The position numbers and the translations under genes were made by a program. Of a DNA stretch of 44,816 nucleotides, positions 8,933 to 18,677 are shown one piece after another. Source of the DNA: Streptomyces abikoensis. GTDB lineage: Bacteria; Actinomycetota; Actinomycetes; Streptomycetales; Streptomycetaceae. The stretch's first letter is position 1; each line of letters begins with the position of its first letter. Below the pieces are notes generated by a model that was given only the letters and a program-made list of their open reading frames with translations, was not told where the DNA came from and did not search any database. The DNA lies in the NCBI RefSeq assembly GCF_014648775.1, contig NZ_BMRT01000017.1:1-44816 (forward strand). The letters run 5' to 3'.

Positions 8933-9646
8933 TCAGGAGAGGTGAAAGGCGGTGGCCAGCATGGCCATCTGGGCTCTCAGGAGCGTTCGGGCGTGGTGGC
9001 CCATGCCCGTGTACTGGCCGGACACTTCCAGGTGGGCGGTGCCGTGCAGGTGGGACCAGGCGAGCACGGGGCCGGCGAGGGCGCAGCCTGCGTTCGGGTC
9101 GTCGGGGGTGAGGCCGGTGTACTCGTGCAGCCAGTCGGCGGCCGTTTCGTCCTGGTGCAGCCAGGTGGTCATTTCGTCGACGACTGGCTGGACGGCGTGG
9201 GTGGGGCGGCCATTGGCGAAGATTTTCACGAAGGGTCCCATGGCGGCGCGGGCGCGGCGGATCGTGTCGGGTGGGGCGGCGTAGCCGGGGATGGGGTTGC
9301 CCTGGATCAGTAGGTAGCGGTGGGGTTCGGTGGTGGCCCAGTCGAGGTAGGCGTCGGTCAGGCGGTGGAGGGCGGCGGTGGGGCTGTCGGGCAGGTCGGT
9401 GGCCGTGTGGCGGATCGTGGTGGCGATGTCGTCGTAGGCGTCGCGGACCAGGGCGTGGAGGAGGTCGTCGCGGTTGGCGAAGTACCGGTACAGGGCCGGG
9501 CCGGACAGTCCGATCTCTTTGGCGATGCGGGTGAGGGCCACGGCGGAGGGTCCGCCTTCGGCCAGTTGGGCGAGGGCGGTCTCCTTGATCTGGGTGCGGG
9601 TCTGTTCGCGGTAGCGGGCCCGGGGGCTGGTTGCCGCGGCGGCCAT
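8933..9646 (-). CDS. TetR/AcrR-family transcriptional regulator
   Basis: 237 residues. The N-terminal TetR HTH is clear (about residues 13-60, with ALTRIAKEIGLSGPALYRYF). The C-terminal part (WATTEPHRYLLIQGNPIPGY, later AGPVLAWSHLHGTAHLEVSG) matches the WHG-type TetR C-terminal domain. It is divergent from the epimerase-like gene at 9807 across a 160-bp intergenic region holding a palindrome at 9718-9732. The simplest model is repression of its own and the epimerase promoter, relieved by a small ligand. Confidence 0.9.
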   Translation of the reverse strand: MAAAATSPRARYREQTRTQIKETALAQLAEGGPSAVALTRIAKEIGLSGPALYRYFANRDDLLHALVRDAYDDIATTIRHTATDLPDSPTAALHRLTDAYLDWATTEPHRYLLIQGNPIPGYAAPPDTIRRARAAMGPFVKIFANGRPTHAVQPVVDEMTTWLHQDETAADWLHEYTGLTPDDPNAGCALAGPVLAWSHLHGTAHLEVSGQYTGMGHHARTLLRAQMAMLATAFHLS

Positions 9647-9717
9647 GGCGTTCCTCCTGTGCTGTGCGGTGTCCCGGGGGGTCTTCGGTGGGTCTTGCCT
9701 GGATCACACCCGAGAGA

Positions 9718-9732
9718 GTTATAGTGTCTAAC
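9718..9732. promoter_or_regulatory. Candidate TetR operator
   Basis: The imperfect palindrome GTTA-N7-TAAC lies between the divergent TetR and epimerase genes. It overlaps a promoter-like TATAGT at 9720-9725 with TTGCCT 19 bases upstream. A regulator bound here would block the epimerase promoter. Inferred only. Confidence 0.5.
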
Positions 9733-9806
9733 AGAGGTGATTCATCGTAACTCATGGGCTGGCGCGCGTGGATGACAGCCCGTCCGAAGAGCTGGAGGAC
9801 ATCCTC

Positions 9807-10736
9807 ATGAACGCCGCCGATCTCCACGTCGTCCTGGGTGCGGGCCCCGCGGGCACCGCCGTCGCCGCCGAACTGGCCCGCCGGGGCCACCGGGTCCGTC
9901 TCGTCGACCGCTCGGGCACCGGTGCGCCCGTCGACGGAGTCGAGCGCCGCAAGGGCGATGTGAGCACCGTCGAGGGAGCGCTGACGGCGATCGAGGGCGC
10001 CGGTGTGGTCCACCACTGCGTGAATGCCGCCTATCACCTGCAGGTCGAGGTCATGCCCGGCATCCAGGACGCGATCCTCGGCGCGGTGGAGACCACCGGG
10101 GCACGCCTCGTCGTCCTCGACACCCTCTACCCCTACGGCGAGACACACGGCCGGGTCATGACCGAGGACACCCCGTGGAACGCGACCGGCGCCAAGGGCA
10201 GGATGCGGGCCGTCCTCGACGAGAAGTACCTGGCCGCGCACCGTGACGGCCGGGCCCGTGTCGTGCTCGGCCGCTCGGCGGACTTCGTCGGCCCCGGCGT
10301 GCTCAACTCCACCCTGGGCGGTGCCGTCTTCCCCGGTGCCCTGACCGGAGGCGAGGTGCTGGGCCTGGGCGACATCGACCTGCCCCACAGCTACACCGAC
10401 ATCCGCGATGTCGCCGCCGGCCTGGCCACCCTGGGCGAACGCCCCGACGGCGACGGCCGCGTCTGGCACCTGCCCACCGGCCCCGCCCGGACCACCCGCG
10501 AGATCTTCCAGCAGATCGAACGGAAGACCGGACAGCCCCTGAAGATCACCATCATGAGCGAGCCGCGCCCCTTCGGGCCGTTCGACGAGGTGTTCATAGA
10601 CTCCTACGCCGAGCTGTTCTACCAGCACACCGAACCACAGGTGATGGACTCCACCGCGATCCAGGAGACCTTCGGCATCAGGCCGACCGCCCTCGAGACC
10701 ACCCTGGACGACACCCTCGCCCGGGCCCGGCACTGA
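9807..10736 (+). CDS. NAD(P)-dependent epimerase/dehydratase-like (extended SDR)
   Basis: 309 residues. The Rossmann start is LHVVLGAGPAGTAVAAELAR followed by GHRVRLVDRSG. Further SDR-like elements are VVLDTLYPYGETHG and a FVGPGV segment in the substrate-binding half. The family uses NAD(P) to oxidise, reduce or epimerise sugars and small carbonyl compounds. The classical YxxxK is replaced by a DEKYLAAH segment, so activity is not certain. The ATG at 9807 is preferred because GGAGG lies 9 bases upstream; an earlier in-frame start at 9768 would add 13 residues. Divergent from the TetR regulator, which probably controls it. Confidence 0.82.
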   Translation: MNAADLHVVLGAGPAGTAVAAELARRGHRVRLVDRSGTGAPVDGVERRKGDVSTVEGALTAIEGAGVVHHCVNAAYHLQVEVMPGIQDAILGAVETTGARLVVLDTLYPYGETHGRVMTEDTPWNATGAKGRMRAVLDEKYLAAHRDGRARVVLGRSADFVGPGVLNSTLGGAVFPGALTGGEVLGLGDIDLPHSYTDIRDVAAGLATLGERPDGDGRVWHLPTGPARTTREIFQQIERKTGQPLKITIMSEPRPFGPFDEVFIDSYAELFYQHTEPQVMDSTAIQETFGIRPTALETTLDDTLARARH

Positions 10737-12289
10737 CCACCGACCGCGGACAACGGACAGCGGACGCCGGGCCACGGACGCGGGACCGCGGATGCCGGCG
10801 CCCCCCTGAACGCGGCGTCCGTCACGGACGATGAGCCGCGGCGGGCCTCCCCCGCGGCGCCGCAACGCCTCCGCAAGCGGGGAAATCCCCGTCCAGCGGC
10901 CGGCCCTCCCGGTGACGCCGCCGGCCCGACGCCACCAGGCAAGGAGCAGGTCACCGCGCCCACCACAGCACCGGGCCCGCCGGGCCACAACCAGCCTCCT
11001 GACGGTCACGGCCCCGGAACCGCCTTCCTCACCAGGCCCCTCTCCCCCAATCCGCCGGCGCCATACGGCTCGTGAAGCCGGAGAACGCCCCCTCCGCCAC
11101 CGGCGCACCCTGCGGGAGCGCACGCCCATGAGCACGCGCCGGCTTCACCAGACGACGATCCCGCCATTCCCGGCCTGGCCCCTTGTGCGGCGGCGACGAT
11201 GTCCCCGAAGCACCCGGTGACACAGCCGGCGTCGCAGCGCCCCGTTCGGCAAGCCGGCCGAGGCGGCAACGGACCGTCTCGCACCCGGTGAGGACAACAC
11301 CGATCCCGTCCCGCTCCACGCAGAGCTCGCCGGCCTCGAGCAGGGGGAAGAACCGGGAATCCCGGGCCCGGACCGCCCCGCAGCCCTACAGGCGGGTACG
11401 GCTACTCTCCAACCCGGCCAACGTGGCACCGCCCCCAGGACCCCCAGGACGGTCGTGGCCGCCGTCGGCGTCGTGGACAAAGGTATGCACACTCAGGCTC
11501 AGGCCCGACTGCGCACACACCGCAACCCTCCCGTCGAACGCAGTCCGGCCGAAGGAGCCGGACGCACCGCCGCTGCCGGACGCACCGCCGCTGGGGGGCG
11601 CACCGTTTGGGGGGCTGCGGTTTGTGCACAGTCGGGCCATACCGTGCCGCGTCGTCGTGCCGCGAAACCCGGCTGGGGTGCAGTGCTCGGGGCTCTCTCA
11701 CCGGGGTGCCGCAGTCCTGGAACGCCTCGGCAGCCCACGTGTTGCCCGGGCTGTGGGCAGCGGGTTCCCGCTCGCACCGGCTCTCCCGGCTCGTCCGTGG
11801 GCAGCTCCTGCCCTCCACCGCGCTCCGGCGAAACAAAGGAAAGATCGCCGAATTGCCTTAGGGTCGAAGACGCGGGGGCGCGGCAGCGCCTTCACATCGT
11901 CAGAACACCGGCGAGCGTAGCGGCAGTCACGGAGCAGTCGGGGGCGTCAGCGCCGCCGTAGAGCAGTGGGGAACCCTGCGGGGCCGGCCGGTCATCGTTG
12001 TGCCGGGCCGAGATCGCTGTGCTCGCCCGTACGGTCACAGGCCCGCAGGGCGGAGCGGCCGGAGCGGCCGGTGCGGCCGATGTGTCCTCGTCCGGGCGCC
12101 TGGAGATCATGCGGTCAGGGGCGGCAGCCTGTACCGCTCGGCGATCGTCGCCCGGCTCACCGAGGCCGCCCGCCGCATCGGGGACGGCGTCCCCTCCTCC
12201 CTGAGAGGGTGTCGGCAAACCCGGATCAGTTCCACCGCCCAGCTGATCGAACATCTCTCCCCGACGGGGCCACCGCCCGAGCCATGTGA
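10737..12289. other. 1.5-kb stretch without a supported gene
   Basis: Open frames on both strands are proline/arginine-rich and carry no family motifs or good starts. Examples are the plus-strand frames between 11183 and 11961 and the long minus-strand frame that runs under the neighbouring genes. It may contain long-decayed coding sequence, but I cannot assign any. Confidence 0.5.
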
Positions 12290-12318
12290 TTAACCGACAA
12301 ATAATCAATAGGGGTTAA
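12290..12318. promoter_or_regulatory. AT-rich upstream region with inverted repeat before the secreted protease
   Basis: TTAACC at 12290-12295 and GGTTAA at 12313-12318 form an inverted repeat within the only AT-rich patch in this area, about 100 bp upstream of the protease start. It is probably part of the promoter or an operator. Confidence 0.35.
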
Positions 12319-12418
12319 ATTGCCGCAAGGCCCTGTATGACATCAACATAGTGCGCTGTCATATCCGTGCCAGATCGCCCCGCTCGTCTCGTCGCACCCA
12401 TCAGGGGAAGGCAGGAAC

Positions 12419-12982
12419 ATGGGCAGATTCAGGTACGGAACCGCGGCATCGGCCATCGTGCTGGCCGCCTCGGGATTGCTTGCGGCCGCGGGAGGCACGG
12501 CTCACGCGGAAGCGGGTTACGACAACATCGGCATGTACAAGCAGGAGAAGACCCAGTGGTGCTGGGTTGCCTCCGGGCTGACCATCGCCAAGTTCCAGGG
12601 CTTCGGCTCCACGCAGACGGACTTCTGCAACCGGGCTCAGCCCTACTACGGCTGCGACAACCAGCCCGCCACGCTCGACGACATGGCCAGGGCCTGGAGC
12701 AGCCTCGGCATGACCCGCCCCGGCTCGGGTCTCAACAGCGCGGCCACGTTCAACCAGGTGTACACCGACGTCAAGGCGGCCCGGCCGATCGGTGCCCGCA
12801 TCGGGTGGACGTCCGGTGGTGGCCACATGAACGTGGTCTACGGCTTCGACACGTCGAACAACACGATCGCCGTGGGCGACCCGTGGCCGGACACGGCCAC
12901 GTACACGTGGTGGAACTACAACGACTACGTGAGCAACAGCTCGTTCAAGTGGACCCATTCCCGCGTCGGCATCTCCCGCTAA
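12419..12982 (+). CDS. Secreted papain-like cysteine protease
   Basis: 187 residues with a Sec signal peptide ending at AHA (residues 28-30). The mature part has the papain-type triad of the small C39/C70-like bacterial peptidases: QEKTQWCW with oxyanion Gln46 region and nucleophile Cys48, GGGHMNVVYGF with His136, and GDPWP with Asp154. Cys70 and Cys79 may form a disulfide. The protein would act outside the cell. It starts at ATG 12419 after GGAAGGCAGGAAC. Ten bases after its stop begins a second secreted protein with a C-terminal anchor (12993), so the two form an operon and may act together, for example as protease and anchored partner or inhibitor. Confidence 0.8.
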   Translation: MGRFRYGTAASAIVLAASGLLAAAGGTAHAEAGYDNIGMYKQEKTQWCWVASGLTIAKFQGFGSTQTDFCNRAQPYYGCDNQPATLDDMARAWSSLGMTRPGSGLNSAATFNQVYTDVKAARPIGARIGWTSGGGHMNVVYGFDTSNNTIAVGDPWPDTATYTWWNYNDYVSNSSFKWTHSRVGISR

Positions 12983-12992
12983 GGCAGGCGAC

Positions 12993-13874
12993 ATGCGCGT
13001 GACCAGCTGTACCAGAACGTCCGGCAAGCAGGCGGGCTCTCGCTTCTCCCGCTGCTCCATCGTCATCGCACTGAGCGCATCCGCACTGCTGTCCGTCCTC
13101 GGCCCGGCCCACGCGGCCCCGGCCAAGGACCCGCTCCCGGCCGACATCCCCGGCTATCAGGCCGCCCTCGACGCGGTGAAGTCCACGGCCGTCCGCAACG
13201 CCGTCTGCCGCTTCCTGAACACTCCGGTGCCCACCGGCGGCGCCGGCGGACCGGTGCAGACGATCCCCGAAACCGCCGAGCCGTGCCAGGGCCTCCCGGC
13301 CTTCACGATCAAGGACCCGGTGGCACTGAACGAGATCACCCCGGGGTTTGTCGCGGGCACCGCCCAGCCACTGCCCGCCGAGGCAGTCAAGCTGACGTAC
13401 TTGGTCTCCTCGCTGAGCGCCACCGTCAACGATCGCAACGCCACCGTCGTGCTCGCCCCCACCCAGGGCGGCGGCTGGCATCTGGCGGCCGTGCGCGACG
13501 GCGACAGCGACGCCACGTACGCCGGCAAGGCCACCGTGGGAACGCTGGTCTTCACCGAGCCGCAAATCCGCGGCTGGTACCAACTCAGGCTCAACACCGT
13601 CGAGCCGCTCAACGACCAGGCCCGGCAAGGACTGGGCGGCCAGGCGTCGGTGTCGCTCAGCGACTACCAGAAGCTGGTCAAGGCCCGCTACGCCGACAAG
13701 CTGCCCGGCTCGGAGTACGACACCAAGGGCTACTCCAGCGGCTACAGCCCCCAGCACAAGGCGGACGACTCCTCGTCCCCCACCCCGCTGATCGCCGGCG
13801 GTTCCGGCGCGGCACTCGCCCTCGCGGGCGGGGCCCTCGCGCTCCGCCGGCGCCGGCGCGCAAGCACCGCCTGA
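12993..13874 (+). CDS. Secreted protein with C-terminal membrane anchor, partner of the cysteine protease
   Basis: 293 residues of unrecognised family. A signal peptide ends at AHA (about residue 41). The mature region contains segments rich in A, V and L with two conserved-looking Cys (NAVCRFLN and EPCQGLP). The C-terminus is a hydrophobic stretch followed by RRRRR, a stop-transfer anchor, but no LPxTG or LAxTG sorting motif is visible. It starts at an ATG preceded by AAGGCAGG, 10 bases after the protease gene. The topology puts the bulk of the protein on the outer face of the membrane. Function unknown; a role linked to the protease is inferred from the operon only. Confidence 0.75.
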   Translation: MRVTSCTRTSGKQAGSRFSRCSIVIALSASALLSVLGPAHAAPAKDPLPADIPGYQAALDAVKSTAVRNAVCRFLNTPVPTGGAGGPVQTIPETAEPCQGLPAFTIKDPVALNEITPGFVAGTAQPLPAEAVKLTYLVSSLSATVNDRNATVVLAPTQGGGWHLAAVRDGDSDATYAGKATVGTLVFTEPQIRGWYQLRLNTVEPLNDQARQGLGGQASVSLSDYQKLVKARYADKLPGSEYDTKGYSSGYSPQHKADDSSSPTPLIAGGSGAALALAGGALALRRRRRASTA

Positions 13875-14154
13875 TCCCGACCCCGTACGCCCCCTCGCCC
13901 CGCCCGCGGCAGCCAGCCGAGGGCGGGGCGAAGCCCTGTCCTGGACCACGCCCCCACAACAGGCCGACCCTCGCAGAGGGGAGACGGGGAGCCGAGAGCG
14001 TATCGGAGAACCCTTGGTCGAGGGGTTCACCGTGCTGGGTTCCCAGGTCCCGTGGCGTGGGGTGGGGCCGGCCGGCCGCCGTACTGTCTGCCGCCCCCGG
14101 CTTGGCACATCCGGCTTGGCACATCCGCACATCGTCAGGGCCTGTCCGATGGGT

Positions 14155-14193
14155 CCCGGACGTTGCGCTCGTTTTCGCGACGCAACGTCCGGG
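14155..14193. terminator. Bidirectional terminator hairpin
   Basis: A perfect 13-bp stem (14155-14167 with 14181-14193; arm CCCGGACGTTGCG) and a 13-base loop, between the convergent genes ending at 13874 and 14201. Confidence 0.7.
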
Positions 14194-14200
14194 CTTGTGG

Positions 14201-14743
14201 CTACGGCCTCTGGAACGACACGCTGTAGGGACCGGTCTCGTGGGTCAGTCCTTCGGGCCGGAGGCACTGCTGCATGTTCCGCTGGGTGTCGTCGAGGATG
14301 GTCTCGACGGCGTCTCCCAGGAACTCACCGGCCGTCACTCTGCCTCGGAAGACGCTGAGCACGTTGCCGCCGGTCGAGTCCGCGACGTACTTTCCGTCGG
14401 CCGTGCTGGTCCGGCCGTTGTTCCAGTGGAACATCAGGGTGACGGGACCGGTGAAGAGCGGCGTCAGGCAGGACATGACGAAGTCACCCTCGAATATCTC
14501 TGTCCTGCTGGTCAGTGTGGGGTCGGTGGACGTGCAGCTCATCTGCTGTTCCCCGTGGAAGTGCACGAGCTGGGGCTTCAGTGTCAGGCCGGGGGTGTAG
14601 GTCCCGTCTTCTGTGCCCTTGCACAGGACGTCGACGGTGACGGCGTGCGCGGTGGTCGCCGGCCCCGCCAGCGGGAAGGCAACGGCGAGCAACAGCGCCG
14701 CCGCTGAGGCACGTGCGGTTCTCATGGTCTTCAGCGTGCGCAT
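14201..14743 (-). CDS. Secreted hypothetical protein
   Basis: 180 residues with a signal peptide ending at AHA (residues 32-34) and a mature part of about 146 residues. The mature protein has cysteines in VLCKGTEDG, EQQMSCTSTD, DFVMSCLTP and MQQCLRPEG, suggesting two disulfides, and the beta-rich look of small secreted actinomycete proteins. I do not recognise the family. The ATG at 14743 is chosen because a signal peptide begins there and AGAGG lies 7 bases upstream; the longer open frame upstream has no such features. It is followed by a strong terminator hairpin. Confidence 0.75.
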   Translation of the reverse strand: MRTLKTMRTARASAAALLLAVAFPLAGPATTAHAVTVDVLCKGTEDGTYTPGLTLKPQLVHFHGEQQMSCTSTDPTLTSRTEIFEGDFVMSCLTPLFTGPVTLMFHWNNGRTSTADGKYVADSTGGNVLSVFRGRVTAGEFLGDAVETILDDTQRNMQQCLRPEGLTHETGPYSVSFQRP

Positions 14744-15033
14744 GGCAGACCTCTTCCGTCCGGTGCGGGGTGCGATGGCCCCGTCGAATACCGGCCATGG
14801 TCGGCCCGCCCGGCCCCCATCGATATGCCCGTACAGGGGCGCACAGGCGCCACCCGGAGCGCACAAAACACACCGAGCACCCCACCGGGCTTGGCAGTCC
14901 CCGAGATCTCGGAGCACGCTGCACGACCCGCCGGACACGCCTTAACCCAGACAGGTGAATTACACGGACACCAGTACATGACGTTGACGCTTCCTGCTGT
15001 CCTGAGCACACGGTTCGACGCACAGGAGGCGTT

Positions 15034-15363
15034 ATGTCCTGGAAGACCGGAACCGCTGTCCGCAGATCCCCTGTCATCGCTGCGTTGAGCGCGGGCGCGG
15101 TTGCGCTGCTCTTCGGCTTCTCCCCCGCGGCCCAGGCAGCGTCGGGCACCTTCGCCTACTACACCACCTCATGGCAGACGATCAGCGATCCCGCCAACAG
15201 CGTGTGCTACTCCTTCAACGGCACTGCCACGGCCGTCCGGAACAACACCGACACCACGGCAGTGGTCTACAGCGATTCCCACTGCAGCACCCCAGTCGCG
15301 ACCGTGGGACCGAGCGTTCAGACCCAACTACAAAGTGCCGGAAGTGCCAGATTCGGGCAGTGA
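15034..15363 (+). CDS. Small secreted hypothetical protein
   Basis: 109 residues. A perfect AGGAGG precedes the ATG. The signal peptide ends at AQA (residues 33-35). The mature 74-residue domain contains two cysteines (VCYSFNGTATAV and DSHCSTPVATVG), likely disulfide-bonded, and the alternating T/V/S pattern of a small beta protein. It resembles short secreted proteins common in streptomycetes, but no function is known to me. Immediately downstream lies the decayed IS5-type transposase on the opposite strand; the gene end looks natural rather than truncated. Confidence 0.75.
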   Translation: MSWKTGTAVRRSPVIAALSAGAVALLFGFSPAAQAASGTFAYYTTSWQTISDPANSVCYSFNGTATAVRNNTDTTAVVYSDSHCSTPVATVGPSVQTQLQSAGSARFGQ

Positions 15364-15398
15364 TCCCGGCACGCCTGCACCAGAAACAGCGGCACAGG

Positions 15399-16304
15399 TC
15401 ACCCGCTCGCATGCTGCATCCTGCCCCAGTGGCCGGTCCGCGGCCTGTCGCCGCGTGCCAGGCGCCGTGCCATGAGGGTGATCAAGGACCAGGCCAGATG
15501 AACCTCCGCACATTCGAGCAAACACTCATAGCCCCGGACATTTCGGCGGGCTTTCATCAGCCATCCCAGCATGCGCCCGGCCTTCCAGCAGCGAGGGATG
15601 ACGACGAAGCCCTTCGCGTTCCCGGGCCGGAAGACGGCACGAAGGCGCAGGTCGAGGAAGTCCTCGGCCCAGCCGACGAGCCGGCCGGCGAAGGCGCGGC
15701 CGGCGAAGACCTGGACGAGCCGGGGACGGGCCAGTCGTAAGCGCCAGAGCAGTCCGCGGCCGGCGTCGCGGTCGCGCTCATGTCCGCGGGCGTCACCAGG
15801 ACCATCACCGGCAGGCCGTGGGTGTCGACCGCGATGTGTCCCCTTCCTCCCGTTGATTTTCTTTCCCGCGCCGTAGCCGCGCATCGCCCTGCCGACCATC
15901 TCGGCAGCCTTCCTCGGCGGCCTTCACCGACCGGGAGCCGACGATCAGGATGACGGGGCAGGCGCAGCGTCCGCCGCCGGTACGGATCCGGCGGCGGAGC
16001 TGGTCCCGGATGCAGGCCACGACACCCGTGCGGACTGCGAGCCGAAGGGCGGCAGGTCGACCCACCTGCGGAACGCGTAGCAGACCGTGGACCATGGCGG
16101 GAAGCCGGAGGGCAAAGCACGCTATTTCGCCCCGTTGCCGACCAGATTCCTGATCGCGTCAACGACGTCGTGACGATGCCACTTCTCCGGCCGGCCGCCG
16201 GTCTTGGTCCGGCATGCCCCCACCGGTAGAAGCGGCCCGATCAGCGCCCACTCCGCGACGGTGGTCCCGGAGGGGGAGCGACGACGGCAGGAGGGTGCGG
16301 GCAT
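15399..16304 (-). pseudogene. Decayed IS5-type transposase (left cassette)
   Basis: Pieces of a DDE transposase are spread over three frames on the minus strand. The N-terminal domain is TVAEWALIGPLLPVG then GGRPEKWHRHDVVDAIRN (16304-16130). The SRSVKAAE motif follows near 15930, then YGAGKKINGRKG and DTHGLPVMVLVTPAD near 15840, and the C-terminal FVVIPRCWK near 15600. The same elements occur, nearly intact, in the transposase at 42180-42941. Several frameshifts and small deletions make it inactive. It lies directly downstream of the RacP-like remnant, exactly as in the right-hand cassette. Confidence 0.8.
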
Positions 16305-16772
16305 GCCGGGCTGCCCAGGCTTTGGCGAGCTGGTCCAGGGTCGCGCGGACCCCGGCGAGCTGGGCGACGGCGAGGTCGGCCCACTCGTCCCCGGGGTGGC
16401 GGGCCAGGCGCGGGCCGAGCGTCCCCGTGATCACCCGGGTCAGCCGGCCGAAGACGATCCGGAACTGCTTCTACTCGTACCCGGTCCAGTCCGCCGGCTC
16501 ATCCGAGAACATGCAGCCGTCCCGGCGGCACCAGATGACCGGGGTCAGGTGCTCGGCGCCAGATGCTCGGGTCAGGTGCTCGGGGTCAGGTGCTCGGCGG
16601 CGCCGATGTCGCGCAGGTGCCCGATGCCGCGGGCGACCTTCGACGGCGTCAGCCTTGTGGCGGCGACGAGCCGGCTGGTGCGCAGGCCGGCGGGACGGGC
16701 CTCCAGCAACGCCGCCCGGACCAGGTCGCCGCAGCGCTCGGCGACAGGCCGCGGCTCGCCGGCCATGGTCAC
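16305..16772 (-). pseudogene. RacP-like protein, frameshifted (left cassette)
   Basis: The first part reads MTMAGEPRPVAERCGDLVRA then LLEARPAGLRTSRLVAATRL and is parallel to LFEARPAGLLFPQLTRASGL of the intact copy at 41688. The last part (HPGDEWADLAVAQLAGVRATL, around 16390) corresponds to RPGDKWVKHIIAQLNSIEST. Between them the frame is lost in a repetitive stretch (CAGGTGCTCGG-type repeats near 16550-16590) where sequence slippage seems to have happened. Proteins like this are, as far as I recall, labelled RacP in some Streptomyces annotations; their function is not known to me. Overlaps the stop of the DUF6192-like gene. Confidence 0.7.
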
Positions 16773-17705
16773 CCGCCCCTGAGGAGCTGGACCAGCTGCC
16801 CGTCCAGGATGAAGTCCCCCCGGCCCATCGCGGCCTCCAACCAGCCGGCCGCGGTGCGGACCTTGGTGACGCCGCGGCGAACGTGCTCACGCTCGTCGTC
16901 GCTGAACTCCTGCCCGCGCAGCCTGGGCACGAGCCGGCCGAGGGTGGCGACGAACTGGTGGCAGGAGCCGACCAGGTCCAGGTACTCGACGGTGTGCTCG
17001 ATCTTACGGACGGCAGGGATGCGGTCGCGGACGCGTTCGCGGGCGGCTTCAGAGTTGCCGAACCAGGCGCGGTTGACGACCATCCGCGCGGTGTCGTCGC
17101 GCATCGCCTCCCGGGCCACCGACGGCCGCCGCAGCAGATCCCGGGTCACCTCCTGGGCGACCGTCTCGTCGCGGGTGAGTTCGGCGACCGCCCGCAGCTT
17201 CTGCTCCGGGGCGACCTGCTGGGCCACGGTGGGGCGTCGTAGCAGGTCGGTGGCCACCAGCGCGGCGACCTCCTCGTCCCGGGTCAGGTCGCTGACGGCG
17301 GCGACCTTCTCCTCCACCGTCACCGGACGGTCCACCCGCTGCCCCACCAGCCGCTTCGCCGCGCCCGGCGTCGTCCGGGATCGTGGCCAGGACGCGGCGG
17401 ACGGCGAAGGAGACGTCCTCGCGGCGTTTACCGGCCGGCCACCGGTTGGCGGTGTAACGCCAGTCCTCCACCGTCCCCAAAGCTACCCCGACTTCGTCCG
17501 CGAACCAGCCCAGCGACTCCACGATGGTAAACAGGTCATCGATGCCGTGGGGCATCGCCCCGCCCACCGGCCGCACCGGCTCGATCTCCAGCGCGATGTC
17601 GCCCAGATCGAACTGGGCCCGGGCGACCTGCCTGACCAGATCCTTCGCCTTCGCGACGAGCTCCTCGAAACGCTCCACCGTCACGTTCCCGACCCGCTCC
17701 GCCAC
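16769..17705 (-). pseudogene. DUF6192-like protein with internal deletion/frameshift (left cassette)
   Basis: N-terminal part from 17705: MAERVGNVTVERFEELVAKA, FDLGDIALEIEPVR, FADEVGVALGTVEDWRYTAN and RWPAGKRREDVSFAVRRVLA, an HTH-like region also present at 40684. The C-terminal part (RPVTVEEKVAAVSDLTRDEE, repeated LLRRP modules, later VRKIEHTVEYLDLV) is in another frame from about 17365 to the stop at 16769. Compared with the right-hand copy, about 20-25 residues are missing at the junction, so the gene is dead or encodes two fragments. The family combines an HTH-like segment with repeated LLRRP modules; a DNA-binding or plasmid-maintenance role is only a guess. Confidence 0.75.
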
Positions 17706-17910
17706 GAGTGATCACCACCTCGCCCCGGACACCGGGCCCACCACCGGCCGAGGTGGGTAAATCGGATTACCCGGCACCGGTTCCCGGCCAGAGTGAACCC
17801 CGCGCGCCACCGTGAGCCAGAAGTGCAACACCCGCGCTCGAACCACCCCACGGGCGCCCACAAACCACATGCAAAACGGACGAGACGCACGCGGCCGCCG
17901 CGGCGTTCGC

Positions 17911-18227
17911 CTACGGCGTCTCCGCAACGCTCTTCCGCGACGCCGCCCGCGCACGACAGGCCCGCACCCGGCACCGCGGCGAACAGTAGACCGCCGACCG
18001 GCCCCGCTCCACCCCCACCGTCCAGCACCGCCCGCACACCGGGCACTCTGCTCACCCAGCTTCAACGCGATCACCCGCCCACCAGCACGCCGCAACCTCC
18101 ACCACCGCCGCGACCTGCACCTCGACGAACAGAACAACGCCGACTGCGCCATCCCCGACAGCAGCGGATCAGAGCACTCCCGGCAATACCACGCCCCAGC
18201 CCCGCCCGACACCACGACCAACAGCAT
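17911..18227 (-). pseudogene. Zinc-ribbon (double CxxC) protein, frameshifted (left cassette)
   Basis: The first half (WYCRECSDPLL then ALFCSSRCRSRRWWRL) is in one frame; the second half (CPVCGRCWTVGVERGR then VYCSPRCRVRACRAR) is in another and ends with TAG at 17911-17913. The frame changes near 18045. Joined, it matches the intact gene at 40208-40519, which has CRACGDRL, FCSAACRARQW, CPECGARW and FCSRRCVVRAW at the same spacing. It is the first gene of the left cassette, lying upstream of the DUF6192-like remnant. Confidence 0.75.
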
Positions 18228-18677
18228 CCACCACCATCAGCCCGCCGACCACGAGTTCTCCAACACATACTGAAAGCCTGAGCGTCCGGCGCGGCCGCCG
18301 GTCTGGCGGCGCCGGCCGGCGGGGCAGCCACGACAGCGGCCGGTACACCACCGTCCATGTGTATCGGGCTGGTGCGCAGAAAACCGCACAGGACGGGGAG
18401 CGGAATTCCACGGGGGGGGAAGGCGCACCGGGCATCAGGGGCGAGAGCGTCCTGTGGCAGCTCGCGTATGCGCCGGTACGCGCACACTGGTGCGAACCTC
18501 CTCTCGGCAGGCCCCTGGGCCAGCCGTCACACATACCCCGCACGCCTCAGCCACCGCCTCACCGCACGGCGACGAAGCCGCTCCCCGGCCTGCCCAGCCG
18601 TAAAGCCCGGAAGGTGCCCGCATCCCTTGATGGACGCTCTTATTTTTCACTGAGATCGTTCCCTTAGCGTCTCGTTC
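18228..18677. other. Intergenic stretch without a gene
   Basis: No coding frame with support. The last 60 bases before 18678 contain an AT-rich segment (CTTATTTTTCACTGAGATCG) that may belong to the promoter of the secreted protein gene. Confidence 0.45.

Noticed and set aside
8352..11135. A 927-codon open frame on the minus strand
   Set aside because: It runs under the TetR and epimerase genes, is rich in R, P and G, and has no family motifs; it is an open frame produced by high GC content.
11183..11961. Candidate genes on the plus strand between 11.2 and 12.0 kb
   Set aside because: Proline/arginine-rich composition, no ribosome binding site, and overlapping open frames in all phases; typical of non-coding high-GC DNA.
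14098..14126. A 14-bp tandem pair (CGGCTTGGCACATC twice)
   Set aside because: Too short and with only two copies next to a terminator; no sign of function.
16540..16600. Short repeats of the CAGGTGCTCGG type that look like a regulatory iteron
   Set aside because: They fall inside the broken RacP-like gene where the frame is lost; replication slippage explains them better than an iteron.
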